A stretch of 64,000 nt of DNA from Polyangium mundeleinium. GTDB lineage: Bacteria; Myxococcota_A; Polyangia; Polyangiales; Polyangiaceae. Below the pieces are notes generated by a model. That model had not been told where the DNA came from. It did no database searches and worked only from the letters and a program-made list of their open reading frames with translations. This document shows positions 21,577 to 30,684 of this stretch, piece after piece (the stretch's first letter is position 1; the number at the start of each line of letters is the position of its first letter). The DNA lies in the NCBI RefSeq assembly GCF_028369105.1, contig NZ_JAQNDO010000001.1, positions 12,804,501-12,868,500 of the forward strand, given 5' to 3'. Position numbers and translations under genes: made by a program.

Positions 21577-21643
21577 TTCGTTTCAACCATCTTTGTGAGA
21601 TAACAGGTGGTGCTGGTGTACATCAGTTCCATCTGACAGGTCA
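21577..21643. promoter_or_regulatory. Divergent promoter region, oxygenase operon / MATE exporter
   Basis: Only 67 bases separate the start codons of two divergent transcripts, so promoters for both must lie here or within the gene starts. The stretch is clearly more A+T-rich than its surroundings. I could not identify a convincing -35/-10 pair or an operator palindrome. Confidence 0.45.
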
Positions 21644-23041
21644 ATGTCCATTCCTCCTTACGCTCCGCGTCCCATCTCGTCGTTCCCGAACAGGCTGTGG
21701 ACAGAAGTGCGCGAGACGGCCGCACTGGCCATGCCGCTCGCTGGGTTTCAGCTCGGGTACATGTTGATGGGCATCGTCGACTTTGTGATGGTCGGCCGGT
21801 TGGGTGCCGTCGCCATGGCCGGCGTGGGTGTCGGCAGTGCCGTGTGGACGGCGTTCCAGGTGATCGGCGTGGGGCTCTTGCTCGGGCTCGATCCGCTGCT
21901 CGCCCAGGCCATTGGCGCGCGGCGCCACGCGCGGGCCCGGGCAGTGTTGCGCCAGGGACTGGTGCTGGCCGCGCTCGCCTCGATACCCCTGGCACTGGCG
22001 GCGTTGTCCCTCCCGCGCCTGTTTGCCCTCGCGAACGTGGAGCCCGAGGTGGCCTCGGTCGCTACGAGCTACGTGCATGTGCGCCTGTGGGGGCTGCTGC
22101 CCACGCTGATGACGGTGGCCGTGCGTAGCTACCTGCAGGCCACGCAGCAGGTGCGGACGCTGGTTGTGGTTATGGTGATCGCAAACATCGTCAATGCCGT
22201 GGCCAACGCCTTGCTCGTATTCGGCGACGGCTCGCTGCACGCGCTGGGCCTGCCTGGGCTGGGCCTGCCTGCGCTCGGCGTGGAGGGTTCGGCGCTAGCC
22301 ACAGTGATATCCACGGTGGTGGCTCTCGCCATCCTCCTCTGGCGGGCGACGAGGGGACGCCAGCCGGAGGAGGTGGAGGAGTCGGCACCGCTCTCGTTGA
22401 TGCTGACTGCCCTGCGGGTAGGCGTGCCCGTCGCGCTGCAGCTCCTCGCCGAGGTCGGTGCCTTCAGCGCAGTGACGACGCTGGCGGGAAGCCTGGGCAG
22501 CGTACCGGCGGCCGCGCATAGCCTCGCCAACACGGTGATGTCCTTCCTGTTCAGCATAGCATTGGGTGTGGGCAGCGCCACGACGGTACGCGTGGGCTAT
22601 GCCGTGGGCCGCGAGGACGCCGAGGGCGTGCGAATGGCGTGGTTGGCAGGGCTACTCGTCGGCTGTGGCACCATGGTGTTCGGTGGACTCTTGCTCTTCG
22701 TGGCCCCGACCGGGGTCGCGCGTCTGCTCACGGACGACGAAACGGTCGTGGCCGCCGCGCCGGCCCTGCTGCGCATTGCGGCGCTCTATCAAGTATGCGA
22801 CGGCGCCCAGGTCGTCTCCTCCGCGGCCCTGCGAGGCGCGGGCGATACCTGGGTGACCGTGTATGCGTACATCCTCGGTTATTATGCGCTAGGCCTACCC
22901 CTCGGCGTGGTGCTGGGCCTGGTTTCCCAGCTTGGGGTCGTGGGCCTGTGGTGGGGTCTGGCTCTCGGTGTGACCACGGCGGCCATGGTGCTCCTTCTGC
23001 GCTTTCGTATCGTCTCGTCGCGGCCCATCATCCGCGTTTGA
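21644..23041 (+). CDS. MATE-family multidrug/metabolite exporter
   Basis: An integral membrane protein of 465 residues with about twelve hydrophobic segments in two similar halves, as expected for MATE antiporters. The N-terminal helix region carries the family phrase DFVMVGRLG, and ETAALAMPLAG begins the first helix. The second half repeats the pattern around AEVGAFSAVTTLAGSLG. MATE proteins export drugs and metabolites using Na+ or H+ gradients. Placed between the oxygenase operon and the membrane peptidase, it is the obvious candidate exporter for the NRPS/PKS product. The ATG follows an AGGT four bases upstream, a weak but usable ribosome site. Confidence 0.93.
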   Translation: MSIPPYAPRPISSFPNRLWTEVRETAALAMPLAGFQLGYMLMGIVDFVMVGRLGAVAMAGVGVGSAVWTAFQVIGVGLLLGLDPLLAQAIGARRHARARAVLRQGLVLAALASIPLALAALSLPRLFALANVEPEVASVATSYVHVRLWGLLPTLMTVAVRSYLQATQQVRTLVVVMVIANIVNAVANALLVFGDGSLHALGLPGLGLPALGVEGSALATVISTVVALAILLWRATRGRQPEEVEESAPLSLMLTALRVGVPVALQLLAEVGAFSAVTTLAGSLGSVPAAAHSLANTVMSFLFSIALGVGSATTVRVGYAVGREDAEGVRMAWLAGLLVGCGTMVFGGLLLFVAPTGVARLLTDDETVVAAAPALLRIAALYQVCDGAQVVSSAALRGAGDTWVTVYAYILGYYALGLPLGVVLGLVSQLGVVGLWWGLALGVTTAAMVLLLRFRIVSSRPIIRV

Positions 23042-23059
23042 GCGGCTTCAGGGCGAGGC

Positions 23060-25402
23060 TTATGGCGCTGGGCGAAGGTCGACGACGCGCGTCACCCGTA
23101 TTCCTTCGTCGAGCGCCTCGCGGAAGGGAGCGGGCATGGTCTCTACAGGACGCCGGGTTGGGCCAGCCATCACCTCTGCGGGAAGTTCGTAGCTATGGTC
23201 GCTCACACGTACCCCCAGCGCGCCACCGCCGGGCTCTTCCTCGATCCCCAGCAGGAAGCCCTCGGGCGGCGGCGCCCAGTAACGCAGCAGCACCCCCTGC
23301 TTCGAGCTGTCGTCTACCAGCGTCGACCCCTCCACCCGCCGCCCTGCCAGCCACACCGCCGCCGGGGGTCGGGCCGACAGAACCTGCACGTCCACGAAGG
23401 CGGCTCTACGCCTGGACGAGATTCGCAAGCGAATGGTGTGAACCTCGCCCTCGGTGTAATCCTCAGTGACGACCACCTCGGGCGCTTCCAGCGATATCGA
23501 CGGGGCCCGGGATACACGGAGCGGCTCACGCCATTCGGGTAGAGCTTCCAGCGAGGCGATCGGGGATGCATCGCCCACGAAAGTCTCGACCCATGCATCC
23601 GGGTGTGCGTCGCTGGACACCCAGCGAGCCAACCCGGAATCCGCGTCGAGCAGATACATGAGACTCGTGGGGCGCGGGTGGCGCGCGTCGAAGCGCTGCG
23701 CCAGGGCCCCGCAACCCAGGAGCCCGAGCGCCCAAATCGCGGCGCTGGCCGCCGCCACGGGCGTAGCGCGTCCCAAGGAAGCCCGCCAGGAAGGGGCGAA
23801 CAGCACGAGCGCCAGCGCCAGGAGGGCAGCCACGAGCCCTGCCTCATCGAGTTGGAGCGCGAAGAAAAGATCATGGATGACGGGGGCGAGCAGCAGAACG
23901 CTGGGCACGGCAGCGAGACCGAGCAGCAGCACGACGCGAGGGCGAGCCGTACGATCGAACGAGCGGCACAAGAGCGCGAGCGCCACCGTGGCCGAGAGGA
24001 GTGGTCCGATGAAAACGCAGCTTGCCCCGGGCATGGCGAGGCCGGTGAAGACCGTGGGTACGGTCCACAGAAGGCACCCTGCGGCGGCGACTTCGGAGGG
24101 ACGCGCACGGCGCCTGAGGGCAAGCACGGCGAGCACCACGGCAAGCGTCGCCGCTACGAAGGAAGCGACATAGAGGCCGTTGCCGTAAGATTCCGCTTCA
24201 AGGAAAGCTCGGTACTCAGGCTGGAGTATCTTCAACAGCGGCCAGCCCAAGCTCACCAGGGCGCCTGCACCGACAACTGCGAGTAGCAGCGCCCCGGCCT
24301 CCCTCGCCACTCTCGAGGGCCGAAGGGCTCCGCGTCGTACGCCGAAGCGGAGCACGACCACCAGGACCATGGCCACCACGGCCAGAAGCGCTCGTGCCCA
24401 GCGCTCCGGGTAATGGACGAGGTACGGGCCCCAGTTGATGTAGATCCGGTCCCCTTCTTCGCTCGTAGCAACCTCCCCGGGCCGACGTGCCAGCGCAAGG
24501 AGCGTCTCCCCCTGTTGCTGGATCGTGCCCATGTCCATCTGGTCGACCGTCTCCAACCGGGTATGATAGGCAATCGATCCCTCGATATTAGCAAAGTTCA
24601 ACCCGCGCCAACCGGCCTCGCGAAAGACGGAAAAGTCCGTGTCGTTCGGCATTCGCCGATAGATCTCCGCGTAGAGCGAGCATGCATGCACATGGGGCGC
24701 GGCCTGCCCGAGCCGGCGAATGAGCCCGCCGTTGTCTGCGGACGTCTCGAACATGAGAACCGGGCCTTCGTTGCCGCGGGCATCAACGTTGAGGACGACC
24801 TCGACTTCCCGGGCCCAAGGATGTGAGCGCACGAAGGCCAGGCTGCCGAGGCTGTGCAGTTCCTCTGCGTCTGTGAACAGCAGGATCACATCGTGGACGA
24901 GGTCCGGACCGGCACGCAGCGCGCGCGCCACCTCCAGAAGGGAAGCGACGGCGGCCCCATCGTCGGCGGCGCCGGGCCCGGTGGGCACCGAATCGTAATG
25001 CGCCACGAGCAGCACCGCGGCGCCCGGGGACGAGCCCCGGAACCGGCCCACGACGTTCTCGACCGTCGCCGCTGGCCGAGGGATGTCCTGCTGCGGAGCG
25101 AACAGCGCCTCCCGCTGCACGTGCCCCTCGGCGCCCAGCGCTTGGAGCCGTGCGAGAAGGTAATCACGCACCTCGGCGTGCCTTGGCGTGCCGGGCGGGT
25201 GCGGCGCTGCGCCCACGACTTTCAGGTGCTCATAGGCGCGCTGTGCCGAGAACTCGGTCGTAGGCGCGGCCACATCTCTTGGGGGCAAACGCGAGAATGT
25301 ACCAAACCCCAGCGCCACTGCGAGCGCGAAGAGAACCAGCGTCCCCAGGCGCGCCGCAAGCAGCACCATCCGGTCCGAACCATCATGCAATCCGAGACAC
25401 AT
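23060..25402 (-). CDS. Membrane-anchored M28-family metallopeptidase
   Basis: A signal-anchor helix (about residues 12-35) is followed by an M28 zinc aminopeptidase domain and then, from about 330 to 580, a block of eight or so membrane helices with a C-terminal soluble tail, 780 residues in all. The two-zinc ligand set is visible: His135 and Asp137 (AHYDS), Asp147 or Asp148 (ADDG), Glu180-Glu181 (DAEEL), Asp207 (NVDARG) and His280 (AYHTRLE). This layout resembles ERMP1-type membrane peptidases. The catalytic domain should face the periplasm. Next to a MATE exporter in an NRPS cluster, it may trim a pro-peptide during or after export (inference). It is convergent with the MATE gene, 18 bases apart. 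An internal Met at residue 12 is an alternative start. Confidence 0.88.
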   Translation of the reverse strand: MCLGLHDGSDRMVLLAARLGTLVLFALAVALGFGTFSRLPPRDVAAPTTEFSAQRAYEHLKVVGAAPHPPGTPRHAEVRDYLLARLQALGAEGHVQREALFAPQQDIPRPAATVENVVGRFRGSSPGAAVLLVAHYDSVPTGPGAADDGAAVASLLEVARALRAGPDLVHDVILLFTDAEELHSLGSLAFVRSHPWAREVEVVLNVDARGNEGPVLMFETSADNGGLIRRLGQAAPHVHACSLYAEIYRRMPNDTDFSVFREAGWRGLNFANIEGSIAYHTRLETVDQMDMGTIQQQGETLLALARRPGEVATSEEGDRIYINWGPYLVHYPERWARALLAVVAMVLVVVLRFGVRRGALRPSRVAREAGALLLAVVGAGALVSLGWPLLKILQPEYRAFLEAESYGNGLYVASFVAATLAVVLAVLALRRRARPSEVAAAGCLLWTVPTVFTGLAMPGASCVFIGPLLSATVALALLCRSFDRTARPRVVLLLGLAAVPSVLLLAPVIHDLFFALQLDEAGLVAALLALALVLFAPSWRASLGRATPVAAASAAIWALGLLGCGALAQRFDARHPRPTSLMYLLDADSGLARWVSSDAHPDAWVETFVGDASPIASLEALPEWREPLRVSRAPSISLEAPEVVVTEDYTEGEVHTIRLRISSRRRAAFVDVQVLSARPPAAVWLAGRRVEGSTLVDDSSKQGVLLRYWAPPPEGFLLGIEEEPGGGALGVRVSDHSYELPAEVMAGPTRRPVETMPAPFREALDEGIRVTRVVDLRPAP

Positions 25403-25510
25403 CCTTGGCTCACGCGGTGTAGGGGTACACCATCGTAGCAGTTCGACTGGATGCGGGCTAACTACCGCCTATGCATCTGCGCCAGTCCGTGTTAGTGTGC
25501 ACACACGAAC
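25403..25510. promoter_or_regulatory. Divergent promoter region with 10-bp palindrome GTGTGCACAC
   Basis: The 108 bases between the divergent peptidase and oxygenase genes must hold promoters for both. A perfect palindrome, GTGTGCACAC, sits at 25495-25504, six bases before the oxygenase ATG, where a ribosome site would normally lie. No good Shine-Dalgarno sequence is present there. The palindrome could be an operator or chance; it is short. Confidence 0.3.
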
Positions 25511-26794
25511 ATGACTCATGCACGTGCCTTTCCACCTGTCGATCCAGCGTCCTTTGCTCGCCTGTTCGAGCCGCTCACGGCCGAGCAGTTCGTCGACGAG
25601 TACTGGCCGGAGAGGTTCCTCCACATCGAGGGAGATCCCGAGCGCGTCTCCAGCCTTTTTCATATGCCAGAGTTGCGCAATCCAACATCGCTCTTCCACA
25701 CCCATCCGGAAGACGTGCAGCTCGTCTTCCGTGCGGACCCAACAACGACGAATAGCTTTGGCAATGTCTTCCTCCCGCCAGCAAAGGCGGCCGTGCTTTA
25801 TCAGAGCGGGATGACCGTATCCTTCCCGAACATGCAACGCAGCATTCCCATGCTGGGTGCATTCACGCAATATCTGGAGCAGCTCACGGGTGTGATGCCA
25901 GGAACCGTGGACGCGATCGGCGCCCTCTCACGGCCTGGCATGGGCTTCAACCGCCATTTCGATGCCATCGATGTGCTGATCATCCAGATCCACGGCACCA
26001 AAAAATGGCACATATCGCAGCAGCCAGCAGTGCGCTATCCGACCGTCAATCACGTAGCAGGCACGCCCATCATTGGCGAATTGCATGCTTACGCCCCACC
26101 GGAGGCAGCAAGCTGGGGCGCGGATCCTGCGCCTTCCGACTTGCGAACCGTGCTGCTTCGACCAGGCTCCGTGCTCTTCGTGCCGCGAGGCTACTGGCAC
26201 CAGACCGAGGCTGGCAGTGACGAGTCATTCTCCGTTTCCATCGGATTCCGAACCCCCTCGTGCGCCGACATCGTCCTGCGCGAGCTGCATCGTCGATTGC
26301 TGGCACACGCTGAATGGCGTCGGCCCGTACCGGGGGGCAGCGGTGGGCCGGCGCATCGCACGACAGAGCGGGCGCTCAGGCAAATGGAAGCGCTGCTGGC
26401 CGCATTGGATACCGCGGTCGGTCCGATGCGCGCGACGGACGTGCTGCCCACGCGTCCGACCTTCGAAAGCGCATCGCAGGTATGCCAGCGTATGCGCGAG
26501 ACCTTCGTCCCCGAGGCAACGAGCGGCCTCTCGCTGATCGCCCAGTTCCGCCTGATCGCCGGCCAGCAGCCGGAAGCATTCTATATCGAGCTGGCGGATG
26601 GCATCATGCAGATCAGCGAAGGCGAACACCCCAGCCCCTCCCTGAGGATATCCTCATCGCTGGCTGATTTCCTGCAATTCGCGGCGAGCCCCGCCGACGG
26701 CCCCGCGCTTCTCGAGCAGGGACGACTTCAGGTCCATCCAATGGATATGAAGGTGCTGGGAGGACTCCTGGGCTCGTTCGCGATGTTTCGCTAG
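25511..26794 (+). CDS. Cupin_4/JmjC oxygenase with C-terminal SCP2-like domain
   Basis: The first 250 of 427 residues form a cupin_4 (RoxA/ribosomal-oxygenase type) JmjC domain. The metal triad is His149-x-Asp151 (RHFDAID) and His230 (RGYWHQT), with Lys164 or Lys165 in HGTKKW to hold 2-oxoglutarate. The family hydroxylates Arg or His residues of proteins. The last 85 residues (from FYIELADG, through PSLRIS and FLQFA) look like an SCP2/sterol-carrier fold, which is unusual for ribosomal oxygenases and suggests a lipid or hydrophobic-ligand binding function. Its place at the cluster edge supports a tailoring role, a third oxygenase subfamily beside the other two, but a general cellular role is not excluded. 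Confidence 0.82.
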   Translation: MTHARAFPPVDPASFARLFEPLTAEQFVDEYWPERFLHIEGDPERVSSLFHMPELRNPTSLFHTHPEDVQLVFRADPTTTNSFGNVFLPPAKAAVLYQSGMTVSFPNMQRSIPMLGAFTQYLEQLTGVMPGTVDAIGALSRPGMGFNRHFDAIDVLIIQIHGTKKWHISQQPAVRYPTVNHVAGTPIIGELHAYAPPEAASWGADPAPSDLRTVLLRPGSVLFVPRGYWHQTEAGSDESFSVSIGFRTPSCADIVLRELHRRLLAHAEWRRPVPGGSGGPAHRTTERALRQMEALLAALDTAVGPMRATDVLPTRPTFESASQVCQRMRETFVPEATSGLSLIAQFRLIAGQQPEAFYIELADGIMQISEGEHPSPSLRISSSLADFLQFAASPADGPALLEQGRLQVHPMDMKVLGGLLGSFAMFR

Positions 26795-26820
26795 CATGCA
26801 GTGACCCCGGCGAGGTCAGG

Positions 26821-26847
26821 GCGTGGTGTAGAATTTTACACCGACGC
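26821..26847. terminator. Hairpin after the oxygenase gene
   Basis: A stem GGTGTA (26825-26830) pairs with TACACC (26837-26842) across the loop GAATTT, and flanking CGT/ACG can extend it past one bulged base. It begins 31 bases after the oxygenase stop and may end that transcript. There is no T-run, so it could instead be an operator for the next operon. Confidence 0.35.
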
Positions 26848-26877
26848 GAAATCTGCGCAATTGTGCAAGCTGGACCA

Positions 26878-26906
26878 TTGACAGTGAGCACATTTTAAAG
26901 TCACAC
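26878..26906 (+). promoter_or_regulatory. Possible promoter of the DUF1501 operon
   Basis: A perfect TTGACA lies at 26878-26883, inside an A+T-rich island that also holds TTTTAAAG at 26893-26900, about 75 bases before the TTG start of the DUF1501 gene. The hexamer at the ideal spacing (TCACAC) is a poor -10 box, so this is only a candidate. The remaining 26795-26976 shows no gene. Confidence 0.25.
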
Positions 26907-26976
26907 TGCTGCTGCGCTGCGGTCGATCTCTCTTCGGGAGCGTACAGGCCGTGGACCTCAACGGTCGGAGGGTTGC

Positions 26977-28494
26977 TTGAAGCGTCGCAATTTTCTCAAG
27001 AGCGCAGCCGCAATGGCTGCGGCGGCAAGCGGTGTCGGCGTTTCGCTTTGGGGAATGCGACAAGCCCGCGCATTCGGCGAGGTGCCCAAGGACGCGCAGA
27101 GCATCATGCTCCCGCCGGAGCTACGTGCGCAGAACATCCTCGAAATCTTCCTCTACGGCGGCATCAGCCAGTACGAGTCGTTCTACTGCGTGCCCGAGTA
27201 TGGCCAGGCCGACAGCACGGGCTGGTACGCTTTCCTCAATTCGGGCGAAGTGCTGTCCGCCGTGAACCAGTGCGGCTTCTCGGGAGATTTGACCGAGCCA
27301 TTCGCAGGCGACGCCAACGGCAAGTCCGTGCACTTCGGCCCCTTCGTCATGCCGCTACGGGAGCGGCCGGACGTGATGCAAAGGGTGCGCGTATCCATCA
27401 CCGCACATGACCTCGAGCCGCACGAGGGGGCGATCCCCATGGCGCTCGCTGGACGTGGGCTCGGGCATCCGGCGCTCTCAGGGCTGGGCGCGCATATCCA
27501 GCGTTACTTCCTCGAGCGCGAGCCCAGCCCTGGGCGTGCGCCATTCTCCTACGTTCTGATGTCGAACGAAGCGACCGGCCTGCCCACCGACAACATCCGC
27601 ACCTCGGTGGCCATCGGCATGCACCCTGGCGCGGCGCGGCCGCTCGGCATCAAGGTGGACGCGGCAGGTGACCTCGCGAGCCTGCTCGCGCGCGGCAGCG
27701 TGGGCCCGAACCGCGCGCAGTACGACGCGCTGATGAATGGCCACATCGAGCGCTACCAGGCGCGGCTGCGCTGGCGAGGACAGGGCGATCCGCTGCGCTC
27801 ACCACGCCTTGGGGAGCTGGTCGCGGCCTCGTCGTCGATCGCCAATGCGAGCGCCATCATGAACGTCCTTGAGCCGCAGTACTTCCAGAAGTTTGGCGCC
27901 TCCAACTGTGGCGACAGCGTGGAAGTCGACCCGATGACCATGAACCTGAAGCTCGCCACGCACTTGCTCACGCACCCCATATCGCCCGCGAGGTACGTCT
28001 GCGTCATCGACACGGGCCTGATCTCGGCTGACGGGGGCGGCGGCTACGACACACACGTCGAGAATTCCCATACACAATCGCGAAACTTATCGCACACACT
28101 TCGGGCGCTCCTCTCGGTCGTGAACAAACCGGGTGAAAATGACCCGAACAAGCTCGACCTCGACAAGACGATGATCGTGCTGACCACGGAGTTCGGGCGC
28201 ACCCCGTTCAAGCAGGCGGAAGGGGGGCGTAATCACTGGCCCTACGGTTTCCCGATCGTGTTCATCGGCGGGCCGGTGCGCGGCACGGGCAAGGGCGTCT
28301 TCGGCGCGTGCGGGCCCGACGCCCGCGCGACGCAAGCATCAACGGCGCAGGAGAACCGGATGGCGGCGCTGCTCGCGCTGGGAATCTGGCCGTTCGCGCA
28401 GGAGAGCTACAACGTATCCGACGTGCCGGGCGCGGCCACGGAGCTTCAGGGGGCGCAGCTCGTGCAGCAGCGGCAGCTGGGGGTGCAGTCGTGA
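26977..28494 (+). CDS. Tat-exported DUF1501 family protein
   Basis: The protein begins with a twin-arginine signal (KRRNFLKSAAA, then a hydrophobic stretch to residue 32). The body matches DUF1501, a family with an alkaline-phosphatase/sulfatase-like fold: an early phrase ILEIFLYGGISQYESF, a central catalytic-looking segment, and near the end TTEFGRTPFKQAEGGRNHW before FPIVFIGGPV. Its function is not established. The start is TTG at 26977, chosen because it follows CGGAGG at a good distance and gives the intact Tat signal. The stop overlaps the next gene's GTG in GTGA, so the two are coupled. DUF1501 proteins are often paired with cytochrome-type partners in Planctomycetes and myxobacteria, as here. 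Confidence 0.85.
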   Translation: MKRRNFLKSAAAMAAAASGVGVSLWGMRQARAFGEVPKDAQSIMLPPELRAQNILEIFLYGGISQYESFYCVPEYGQADSTGWYAFLNSGEVLSAVNQCGFSGDLTEPFAGDANGKSVHFGPFVMPLRERPDVMQRVRVSITAHDLEPHEGAIPMALAGRGLGHPALSGLGAHIQRYFLEREPSPGRAPFSYVLMSNEATGLPTDNIRTSVAIGMHPGAARPLGIKVDAAGDLASLLARGSVGPNRAQYDALMNGHIERYQARLRWRGQGDPLRSPRLGELVAASSSIANASAIMNVLEPQYFQKFGASNCGDSVEVDPMTMNLKLATHLLTHPISPARYVCVIDTGLISADGGGGYDTHVENSHTQSRNLSHTLRALLSVVNKPGENDPNKLDLDKTMIVLTTEFGRTPFKQAEGGRNHWPYGFPIVFIGGPVRGTGKGVFGACGPDARATQASTAQENRMAALLALGIWPFAQESYNVSDVPGAATELQGAQLVQQRQLGVQS

Positions 28495-30677
28495 GCGCGC
28501 GCGGAGCCTGGAAGGTGAGGGCTTTGTGGCTGGCGCTCGCGAGCGCCTCGCTGGCAGCTTCCGTGCCGGCCTGCGACGGTAGCGGCGTCGATCCGAGCCC
28601 GTCGCGCCCCGGCGCGGGCAGCAGCGATGGTGCAGGCGGCGATGCGGGCGAGGACGCAGGGCCTCCGCCGACGCCGAGCCACGTGTGGACCGAGTGCCAG
28701 GCCAGCGATCAGGCCTGGGTACGCCGCGCGATCCTGGCCGTCACGGGGCGGCGGCCCTGGGGCCAGGCCGAGGTGAACGCGTACGAGGACGTCATCGCGG
28801 GCATCCGCAAGGCGGACCTCTTGGCGGCAGGCAAGGACGTCGATCCCAGTGGCGCACTGCCGCCCGGCGGCGAGGATCTGGTGAACGCGCGCAAGCTGGT
28901 GATGCGCGCACTGACGAACGAGGACGCCTTCCGGCAGCGCTGGAGCGACTTCTTCATGGATGCGCTGAAGGTGGTGCGCGTCGAGACGAAGTCGCAGAAG
29001 GACTGCTACGGCACGCCGCTGGCAGAGGCCTTCGATGATGGCGCGCTGGCCGCGTGGGTGCGCGACAACGACCCTTCGTCGACGAACCCGCTCCAGCCGG
29101 GCTTCACCATGGACCAACTCCTGAGCTCGTCGATCGCGCTCGACGACCTCTCGCCGGTCTACCGCGCGCACCTCTTTGCCATGCTCTCACGGCCTTATAC
29201 CGCGGGGGCCGTGGGTCCGTACGAGATGGAGCGCGCGCGCCGCCAGAACTTCGGCGCGATCTTCCACAGCGCGTACATCCACCGCGACCTCGTCTGTTTG
29301 TCCTGCCACAACAGCGAGTTCTCGGTGACGTACAACGAGGATCCATCGCTGAACCGCGCTTGGCCGGTGCCGGGGCTCTTCGAGGTGGCGCTGTACGGAT
29401 CGTCGAACGGGCTGCATCCGGTGGAGGAGCAAGCCGAGAAGGGCACGGATGAGCTGCGCGGCCTGTCGATGCTGCGCTACTGGGGCGTGGCCGACGCCGG
29501 CGACCAAGCGCCGTACGGATGGAACGGCTTGTCGTGCGGGATGTTCCAGCAGCCGCAGGAGGACGATCCGCTCGGCGTCGACACCTACTTCGGATCGATC
29601 CGCTCGACGCCGGACGCGCCGAACCGCGGCCTTCGCGCCAGCGTCTGGGACCTCGAGCGCGCGCTGCATCGCGGCGTGGACCTGCTCGCAGCGCACGGTC
29701 TACAGCGCCTGCCCGGGAACAAGCTGGCGGATCCCGACGAGGCCTTTGCGTACCTGCTGGCGGAGAACGTGGTCGAGCAGGTGTGGGCGGAGGTGATGGG
29801 CACGCGCTTGACGATCGCGACCTACTTCCCGCGCACGCAGGAGCAGCGCGACATCCTGATGGGGCTGACCGAGCACTTCATCGCGTCGCACTTCTCGTTG
29901 AAGACGCTACTCGCCGACGTGCTCGCGCATCCGGCGTTCAACTTGAAGGCGCCGGAGGAGGGCTGCGGCAGCGGTCCGTACGAGGTGGCGCGCATCCTCG
30001 ATCCGTGGACGCTGAGCGAGATGGATCTGGCCCGGCGCGGCAATAGCCCCGCCGACGGCGTCTTCGCGATCTCGTCGCGTCCGCTGCGGCGCTCGCTGCA
30101 CCGCGCGATGGAGTGGCCGTTCATCAATGAGTATCCGGAGGGCACCGACGAGGAGATGTTCCAGACCGCGATCGGCTTCTTCCTGAAGGACGGCGAGCCG
30201 GGCTTCCGCGGGCTCGACTTCCAGGGGCGGCTGTCGTGGGAGTCGATGTACGGGGCGTGCAGCTCATGGGGCGCCAACGATTTCGTGGCGAAGGTCGCCC
30301 AACGGGTCACGCAGACGCCGGGCGCGACGGTGGGCGACGCGGTGATCGCGCTCAAGGATCGGCTGATCGGCGAGCCGTGGGTGGAGCCCACGAGCGAGAA
30401 GCCGCAGATGGAGGCGCTGCTCGGGAGGTCGCTCGCAGACACGGACGTCACGGACCTGGAGGGCAAGCTGCGCTCGCTGTGCGGAGAGCTGGTGTCGTCG
30501 CCGCAGTTCATGATGGGCGGACAGCCGGCGAAGGACACGCGCGAGGTGCCGAAGCTCTCGCCGCCGGAGGTCTCGTACGAGGCAACGTGCGGCTACGTGG
30601 CGGGCTTCCTCGGCAACATCGGGGCGCCGTACACGATGACGTGCGGCCCGGGCACCGTCACTGTGACGAGGAAGTGA
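28491..30677 (+). CDS. Lipoprotein with c-type haem motif, DUF1501 partner
   Basis: The GTG at 28491 starts a 728-residue lipoprotein with the signal and lipobox LAASVPAC. After a Gly/Asp-rich linker comes a long helical domain including RQRWSDFFMDALKV, which resembles the planctomycete DUF1549/PSCyt2 type. A c-type haem site CLSCH lies at residues 269-273, directly after an HRDL stretch. So an outer-membrane or periplasmic electron-carrier role is plausible, but the family is not functionally understood. It overlaps the DUF1501 gene by four bases and is followed by another CH-motif lipoprotein after 7 bases, which makes a three-gene export operon. Confidence 0.8.
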   Translation: MSARGAWKVRALWLALASASLAASVPACDGSGVDPSPSRPGAGSSDGAGGDAGEDAGPPPTPSHVWTECQASDQAWVRRAILAVTGRRPWGQAEVNAYEDVIAGIRKADLLAAGKDVDPSGALPPGGEDLVNARKLVMRALTNEDAFRQRWSDFFMDALKVVRVETKSQKDCYGTPLAEAFDDGALAAWVRDNDPSSTNPLQPGFTMDQLLSSSIALDDLSPVYRAHLFAMLSRPYTAGAVGPYEMERARRQNFGAIFHSAYIHRDLVCLSCHNSEFSVTYNEDPSLNRAWPVPGLFEVALYGSSNGLHPVEEQAEKGTDELRGLSMLRYWGVADAGDQAPYGWNGLSCGMFQQPQEDDPLGVDTYFGSIRSTPDAPNRGLRASVWDLERALHRGVDLLAAHGLQRLPGNKLADPDEAFAYLLAENVVEQVWAEVMGTRLTIATYFPRTQEQRDILMGLTEHFIASHFSLKTLLADVLAHPAFNLKAPEEGCGSGPYEVARILDPWTLSEMDLARRGNSPADGVFAISSRPLRRSLHRAMEWPFINEYPEGTDEEMFQTAIGFFLKDGEPGFRGLDFQGRLSWESMYGACSSWGANDFVAKVAQRVTQTPGATVGDAVIALKDRLIGEPWVEPTSEKPQMEALLGRSLADTDVTDLEGKLRSLCGELVSSPQFMMGGQPAKDTREVPKLSPPEVSYEATCGYVAGFLGNIGAPYTMTCGPGTVTVTRK

Positions 30678-30684
30678 GCGACGC

